This document shows positions 60,182 to 64,000 of a stretch of DNA of 64,000 nt, in pieces; the first letter of the stretch is position 1; each line of letters opens with the position of its first letter. Source of the DNA: Pseudorhodoferax aquiterrae (GTDB lineage: Bacteria; Pseudomonadota; Gammaproteobacteria; Burkholderiales; Burkholderiaceae_C); NCBI RefSeq assembly GCF_014652235.1, contig NZ_BMYK01000020.1, positions 58,389 through 122,388 on the forward strand, in the 5' to 3' direction. Under the pieces are notes generated by a model. That model saw nothing but the letters and a program-made list of their open reading frames with translations. It ran no database searches and was not told where the DNA came from. Made by a program: the position numbers and the translations under genes.

Positions 60182-61255
60182 ATGGAGACCACCATCCACA
60201 ACGCCTATGCCGACGACGACGCGCGCTGGGCCGCCGTGCAGGCGCGCGACGCACGCGCCGATGGCAGTTTCGTCTACGGCGTGAAAACCACCGGCGTGTT
60301 CTGCCGGCCCAGCGCCGCGGCAAGGCTGCCGCGGCGCGAGAACGTGGAGTTCTTCGCCAGCGCCCAGGCGGCTGAGGCCGCGGGCTACCGCGCCAGCCGC
60401 CGCGCGGCGGCCGACCGCAGCGCGCTGGCTGCGCAGCGCGCTGCCCTCATCGCCCGGGCCTGCCGCAGCATCGAAGCATCGGAACTGCCGCCGTCGCTGG
60501 ACGCGCTGGCGGGCGAAGCGGGCATGAGTTCCTTCCACTTCCATCGCGTGTTCAAGGCCGAGACCGGGCTCACGCCCAAGGCCTATGCGTGCGCCTTTCG
60601 CGCACGGCGCCTGCGCGAGGAGCTTGGCCAGGGCGAGGCCTCGGTCACGCAGGCCATCTACGGGGCCGGGTTCAACTCCAACAGCCGCTTCTACGCGGCC
60701 TCGCAGGCGCTGCTGGGCATGCATGCGCGCGACTACCGGGCCGGCGGTCCCAACATGCGCATCCGCTTCGCGGTGGGCCAGTGCACGCTGGGCGCGATCC
60801 TGGTCGCGCAGAGCCAGCGGGGCATCTGCGCCATCTTGCTCGGCGACGATGCCGACCAGCTCGTGCGCGACCTGCAAGACCAGTTTCCCAAGGCGCAACT
60901 GATCGGCGGCGATGCCGGGTTCGAGCAGCTCGTGGCCCAGGTCGTGGGCTTCGTCGAGGCGCCGGCGCTGGGCCTGAACCTGCCGCTGGACGTGCAGGGC
61001 ACGGCCTTCCAGGAGCGGGTGTGGCAGGCGCTGCGCGAGATCCCGCCGGGCGCCACGGCCAGCTACGCCGAGGTGGCCGCGCGCATCGGCCAGCCCAAGG
61101 CCGTGCGTGCCGTGGCCCAGGCCTGCGGTGCGAACCGGCTCGCGGTCGCGATCCCCTGCCACCGCGTGGTGCGGCACAGCGGCGAGCTCTCGGGCTACCG
61201 CTGGGGTGTGGAACGCAAGCGCGCGCTGTTGTTGCGCGAGGCAGAAGGTGCTTGA
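60182..61255 (+). CDS. ada: Ada-type regulator/O6-methylguanine-DNA methyltransferase with degenerate zinc site
   Basis: The 357-residue protein has the three Ada parts: N-terminal methylphosphotriester domain (1-80), an AraC-type helix-turn-helix (about 85-185, FHFHRVFKAETGLTPKAYA), and the methyltransferase with the acceptor C326 in IPCHRVVRHSGELSGYRWG. Only the first of the four zinc cysteines is kept: C41 (FCRPS), while A45, S72 and A75 stand at exactly the places of the other three. The N-terminal domain should not hold zinc, so normal self-methylation and activation are doubtful. DNA repair by C326 should be intact. The start at 60182 follows ACAGGAGAGCACC. Confidence 0.93.
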   Translation: METTIHNAYADDDARWAAVQARDARADGSFVYGVKTTGVFCRPSAAARLPRRENVEFFASAQAAEAAGYRASRRAAADRSALAAQRAALIARACRSIEASELPPSLDALAGEAGMSSFHFHRVFKAETGLTPKAYACAFRARRLREELGQGEASVTQAIYGAGFNSNSRFYAASQALLGMHARDYRAGGPNMRIRFAVGQCTLGAILVAQSQRGICAILLGDDADQLVRDLQDQFPKAQLIGGDAGFEQLVAQVVGFVEAPALGLNLPLDVQGTAFQERVWQALREIPPGATASYAEVAARIGQPKAVRAVAQACGANRLAVAIPCHRVVRHSGELSGYRWGVERKRALLLREAEGA

Positions 61256-61859
61256 CGCACTGCGCGCGCGCGTCGCGGGCCTGGACTGGGCGGACATCGC
61301 TGCGCAACTGGATGCCGAGGGCTGGGCGGTGCTGCCGGGCCTGCTGCACACGGCGCAGGTTGAGGCCCTGGCTGCGATGTGCGAGCGGCCCGGCCCCTGG
61401 CCCGGCTGGGTCGGTGCGCTGCAAGCGGCGCTCTACGCCCAGCTGGTGCCGATCGCCAACGCTTGGCACGCACGCCTGGGGCGTTCGTTGCGCCATCCCG
61501 CTGCACTGGTACGGGGCGAGGAGCCGCGGCCGCATTGCCTGCGGGCCGGCGAAGACCTGCCGCTGCAACACGGAAGCGAGGCGCCGCAGGCCTTCCCCTT
61601 GCAAGCGGGCATCCTACTCAGTACGCCCGGCGAAGACTTCACGGGCGGCGCCCTGGTGCTGATCGAGCAACGCCCGCGCATGCAATCGCGGCCCACGGTG
61701 CTGCCGCTGCGCCGCAGCGACATCGCACTGTTCGCCGTGGCCGAGCGTCCCCATGCCGGCACCCGCGGCGACTACACCGTGCAGCTGCGGCACGGCATCG
61801 CGCGCGTGCGCTCGGGCCGGCGACTGGCGTTGGTGCTGCGTTTTGAGGAAGCGATCTGA
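61248..61859 (+). CDS. Degenerate 2OG-Fe(II) oxygenase-like paralogue
   Basis: The 203-residue protein is a shorter relative of the one at 59409 (shared AQLVPIAN, FPLQAGILLSTPGEDFTGG, RHGIARVRSGRR). Where the paralogue has H137-Q-D139, this one has Q107-H-G109, so two of the three iron ligands are absent; H182 and R191 remain. About 30 residues of the middle are missing too. It may be a pseudoenzyme. The GTG start overlaps the last eight bases of ada, so it is made with Ada. The reading frame is intact to the stop. Confidence 0.82.
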   Translation: MLDALRARVAGLDWADIAAQLDAEGWAVLPGLLHTAQVEALAAMCERPGPWPGWVGALQAALYAQLVPIANAWHARLGRSLRHPAALVRGEEPRPHCLRAGEDLPLQHGSEAPQAFPLQAGILLSTPGEDFTGGALVLIEQRPRMQSRPTVLPLRRSDIALFAVAERPHAGTRGDYTVQLRHGIARVRSGRRLALVLRFEEAI

Positions 61860-61870
61860 GCGTGCTTTGT

Positions 61871-61912
61871 TTTACCCGGGTGTAATTGACGGATTGTTTT
61901 TACCCGGATAAT
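61871..61912. promoter_or_regulatory. Repeated TTTACCCGG operators at the DUF2239 promoter
   Basis: TTGTTTTACCCGG and TTGTTTTTACCCGG are near-direct repeats (TTTACCCGG at 61871-61879 and 61899-61907), 28 bases apart. Each extends into a partial palindrome (TTACCCGGGTGTAA and TTACCCGGATAA). The second overlaps the -10 element, as a repressor site would. Confidence 0.6.
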
Positions 61913-61914
61913 AT
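61886..61914 (+). promoter_or_regulatory. Promoter of the DUF2239 gene (leaderless start)
   Basis: TTGACG (61886-61891) and TAATAT (61909-61914) are 17 bases apart, and the ATG at 61921 lies six bases after the -10. It is the best sigma-70 match in the window and predicts a transcript that begins at the start codon. Confidence 0.75.
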
Positions 61915-61920
61915 CTCGGA

Positions 61921-62514
61921 ATGGCATCCGATCCCCTACCTCACGAGCCGGCCGAGCCCCTGGTCACGGCCTTTCTGGGCCACCGCCGCATCGGGCAGGG
62001 CACGCGCGCCGCGGTCACGCGCGCGGCCCGGCGCGCGCTGGCTGCGCCGACCGCGGGCAGTGCGCCACTGCTCGCCTTCGACGACGCGAGCGGCGCACCG
62101 GTCGAGCTGGACCTGCGCCAATCCCCTCCTGCGGCGGCCACCGGTGCCGCTGCGCCACCGCCGCCGCCCGGTCGGCCGCGGCTCGGCGTGGTCGCGCGTG
62201 AGGTGACGCTGTTGCCCCAGCACTGGGAATGGCTCGCGCTGCAACCCGGCGGCGCATCGGTTGCGCTGCGCAAGCTCGTGCACGAGGCGCGCCGCAGCCT
62301 CGCGGCACAGGACGCAGTGCGTGCCGCGCAGGAGCGCTGCTACCAGTTCCTGCGCGCCATCGCTGGCGACCTGCCAGGCTACGAGGAAGCGCTGCGTGCG
62401 CTGTTCCGCGGCGACCGGGCCGGCTTCGACGCTGCCACTGCAGGCTGGCCGGCCGATGTGCTGGCCCATGGCAGGCGGCTTTCCGAAGGCGCCTTCGGCG
62501 CGCCGCAGGATTGA
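61921..62514 (+). CDS. DUF2239 family protein
   Basis: The 197-residue protein fits DUF2239: an N-terminal AFLGHRRIGQGTRAAVTRAA and LLAFDDASGAPVELDLR, a Pro/Ala-rich linker (about 75-85), then RPRLGVVAREVTLLPQHWEW and ALRKLVHEARR, ending in YQFLRAIAGDLPGYEEALRA. The LPQHWEWL-x-x-QPGGASVALRKLVHEA part resembles a DNA-linked helix pair, but no function is established. A consensus-like promoter with repeated operator sites drives it; no regulator gene is adjacent. The MATE gene follows after five bases. Confidence 0.88.
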   Translation: MASDPLPHEPAEPLVTAFLGHRRIGQGTRAAVTRAARRALAAPTAGSAPLLAFDDASGAPVELDLRQSPPAAATGAAAPPPPPGRPRLGVVAREVTLLPQHWEWLALQPGGASVALRKLVHEARRSLAAQDAVRAAQERCYQFLRAIAGDLPGYEEALRALFRGDRAGFDAATAGWPADVLAHGRRLSEGAFGAPQD

Positions 62515-62519
62515 CGGCC

Positions 62520-63887
62520 ATGGTTGCACCGACATCTTCTGCCGATCCGCGCCCGCTCTGGCGCGTGTTCCTCGTGTTCTTCGGGCCCATGGTCCTGGGC
62601 AACGTGCTGCAAGGCCTGCAGGGCACCCTCAACGGCATCTTCGTGGGCCAGATGCTGGGCACGCATGCGCTGGCGGCCACGGCCGGCATGTTCCCGGTCG
62701 TGTTCTTCCTGGTGTCGCTCGTGATCGGCATCGGCGCAGGCGGATCCATCTTGATCGGTCAGGCCTGGGGTGCACGGGAGCCGCACAAGGTGCGCCACAT
62801 CGCCGGCAACGCAGTCCTGGCGGGCCTGGTCGTCGGTCTGCTTGCGGCCATGCTGGGCGGCGTGTTCGCCGAGCCTGCGTTGCGCGCATTGCACACGCCG
62901 CCCGAGGTGCTGGCCGATGCCGTGCTCTATGCGCGCACGCTGATGCTGGCCATGCCGGGCCTCTTGCTGTTCATCCTGTTCTCGCAGCTGCTGCGCGGTG
63001 TGGGCGACACCTTCTCGCCCATGGTGGCCATGCTGCTGTCGACCCTGCTCTCCTGCGTGCTGACGCCTGCGCTGATCCGCGGCTGGGGCGGCCTGCCGCA
63101 GCTGGGCCTGGTCAGCGCTGCCGTGGCCACGGTGGCCTCCTATGTTGGCGCACTGGCCTGGTTGGCGTGGTACCTGCGTCGACGCCAGCACCCGCTGGCG
63201 CTCGGCATGCCGCTCCTGCGTGCGATGCGGCCGGACGCTGCCACGCTGCGGCTCATGCTGCGGATCGGCATGCCGGCCGGCGTGCAGATGATCGTGGTCT
63301 CGCTGGCCGAGATCGTGCTGCTGGCGCTCGTGAACGGCCATGGCCCGGACGCCGTGGCGGCCTACGGCGCCGTGAACCAGATCGTCAACTACGTGCAGTT
63401 CCCTGCCATGTCGATCGCGATCACGGCCTCCATCCTCAGCGCCCAGGCCATCGGCGCGGACCGAGCCGATCGCCTGGGTGCGATCACGCGCACGGCGCTC
63501 GTGCTCAACCTCGTCGTCACGGGCGCGCTGGTACTGCTGGGCTACGCGCTGTCAGCCCGCCTGTTGGCCCTGTTCATCACGCAGCCCGCCGTCATCGCGC
63601 TGGCGCAGTCGCTGTTGCACATCCTGCTCTGGAGCCTGCTTCTGTACGGCTGGGCCAGCGTGCTGGGCGGCGTGATGCGCGCCTCCGGCACGATCATGGT
63701 GCCCATGCTGATCGGCGTGGGCAGCATTGCTTGCGTCGAGCTGCCCGTGGCCTACGGGCTGTCCGGGCCGCTTGGCCTGCAAGGGGTCTGGATCGGCTAT
63801 CCCGTCACCTTCGCGGCCATGCTGGCGCTGAACGCCGCCTACTTCCAGTGGGTGTGGCGCAAACGGCGGGTCGAGCGGCTGGTTTGA
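62520..63887 (+). CDS. MATE-family multidrug efflux transporter
   Basis: The 455-residue, 12-helix protein belongs to the NorM/DinF-like MATE family: FFGPMVLGNVLQGLQGTLNG in helix 1, GIGAGGSILIGQAWGAREPH after helix 2, and the matching second-half helix AAYGAVNQIVNYVQFPAMSI. It would export cationic drugs using sodium or protons. It lies five bases after the DUF2239 gene and shares its promoter, so the TTTACCCGG-binding regulator probably controls both. Confidence 0.9.
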   Translation: MVAPTSSADPRPLWRVFLVFFGPMVLGNVLQGLQGTLNGIFVGQMLGTHALAATAGMFPVVFFLVSLVIGIGAGGSILIGQAWGAREPHKVRHIAGNAVLAGLVVGLLAAMLGGVFAEPALRALHTPPEVLADAVLYARTLMLAMPGLLLFILFSQLLRGVGDTFSPMVAMLLSTLLSCVLTPALIRGWGGLPQLGLVSAAVATVASYVGALAWLAWYLRRRQHPLALGMPLLRAMRPDAATLRLMLRIGMPAGVQMIVVSLAEIVLLALVNGHGPDAVAAYGAVNQIVNYVQFPAMSIAITASILSAQAIGADRADRLGAITRTALVLNLVVTGALVLLGYALSARLLALFITQPAVIALAQSLLHILLWSLLLYGWASVLGGVMRASGTIMVPMLIGVGSIACVELPVAYGLSGPLGLQGVWIGYPVTFAAMLALNAAYFQWVWRKRRVERLV

Positions 63888-63902
63888 GCAAGCGTCAAAA
63901 AG

Positions 63903-63954
63903 TTGCGCACATTGGTTGCGCATGGTGTATAGTCGTGGGCTTCGCTGATCGCAG
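63903..63954 (+). promoter_or_regulatory. Promoter and start of a structured leader for a gene beyond the window
   Basis: TTGCGC (63903-63908) and an extended -10, TG-TATAGT (63926-63933), are separated by 19 bases; TTGCGCA is repeated at 63903 and 63916. The RNA would start near 63940. GCTGATC (63944-63950) pairs with GATCAGC (63970-63976) downstream, giving a stem near the 5' end. The gene itself lies outside the window. Confidence 0.5.
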
Positions 63955-64000
63955 TGCTTGAAGTGCAGTGATCAGCCGTCCGGATCGGATGATCCTGGTG

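Overview
The window looks like a chromosomal segment of a high-GC betaproteobacterium, most likely order Burkholderiales, family Comamonadaceae. The pointers are the dense high-GC coding style, kdsA, the abundance of solute-binding proteins and LysR/MocR/GntR regulators, a PEP-CTERM protein, and acyl-CoA and sulfate gene sets typical of that group. Genus cannot be fixed from the sequence alone. I count about 68 protein genes on both strands. I saw no tRNA, rRNA, insertion sequence, prophage or CRISPR array. No gene-free stretch exceeds 300 bases. Base composition looks even throughout.

Layout. 0-3.2 kb: an Lrp-type regulator (cut by the window edge) divergent from an AceE-like 2-oxoacid dehydrogenase. 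3.2-9.6 kb (minus strand): a PEP-CTERM surface protein, an LtrA membrane protein, and a coupled set of MFS carrier, small secreted Cys protein and nuclease-helicase. 9.7-19.7 kb: creatininase-MocR-GST; acetyltransferase-oxidoreductase-AhpD; LysR with an enolase-superfamily enzyme and an orphan TRAP binding protein; kdsA; a TetR regulator with a DUF1348 gene. 19.8-25.4 kb: two-component system plus cynABDS for cyanate uptake and hydrolysis, with a candidate sigma-54 promoter. 25.5-28.9 kb: a tandem pair of small secreted repeat proteins, a class II aldolase-fold enzyme, azoR and its LysR. 29-36.6 kb: sulfate uptake (sbp-cysTWA) with a TauE exporter, OmpW and a second sbp. 36.7-43.4 kb: HDOD protein, PPK2, MFS, Crp, tannase and a GAF-Fis regulator.

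43.4-51.3 kb holds an acyl-CoA catabolic cluster (SDR, acyl-CoA dehydrogenase, APH-fold kinase, FadR-type GntR regulator, acyl-CoA ligase, binding protein). Its enzyme mix matches the levulinate/4-hydroxyacid pathway, and its outer promoters share TTGTC-N-GACAA operators. 51.3-51.9 kb: a toxin-antitoxin pair. 51.9-59.3 kb: a seven-gene operon of amino-acid exporters and PLP enzymes with almost every junction overlapping, divergent from a MocR regulator. 59.4-61.9 kb: an alkylation-response module of 2OG oxygenase, ada and a 2OG oxygenase-like gene, with matched Ada-box-like sites. Its Ada protein has lost three of the four zinc cysteines. 61.9-64 kb: a DUF2239 gene and a MATE transporter, then a promoter for a gene outside the window.

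Two themes cross the window. Genes are packed with ATGA/GTGA overlaps and with convergent neighbours 0-1 bases apart. At least ten genes carry a -10-like hexamer 6-8 bases before the ATG and no Shine-Dalgarno sequence, suggesting leaderless transcripts.
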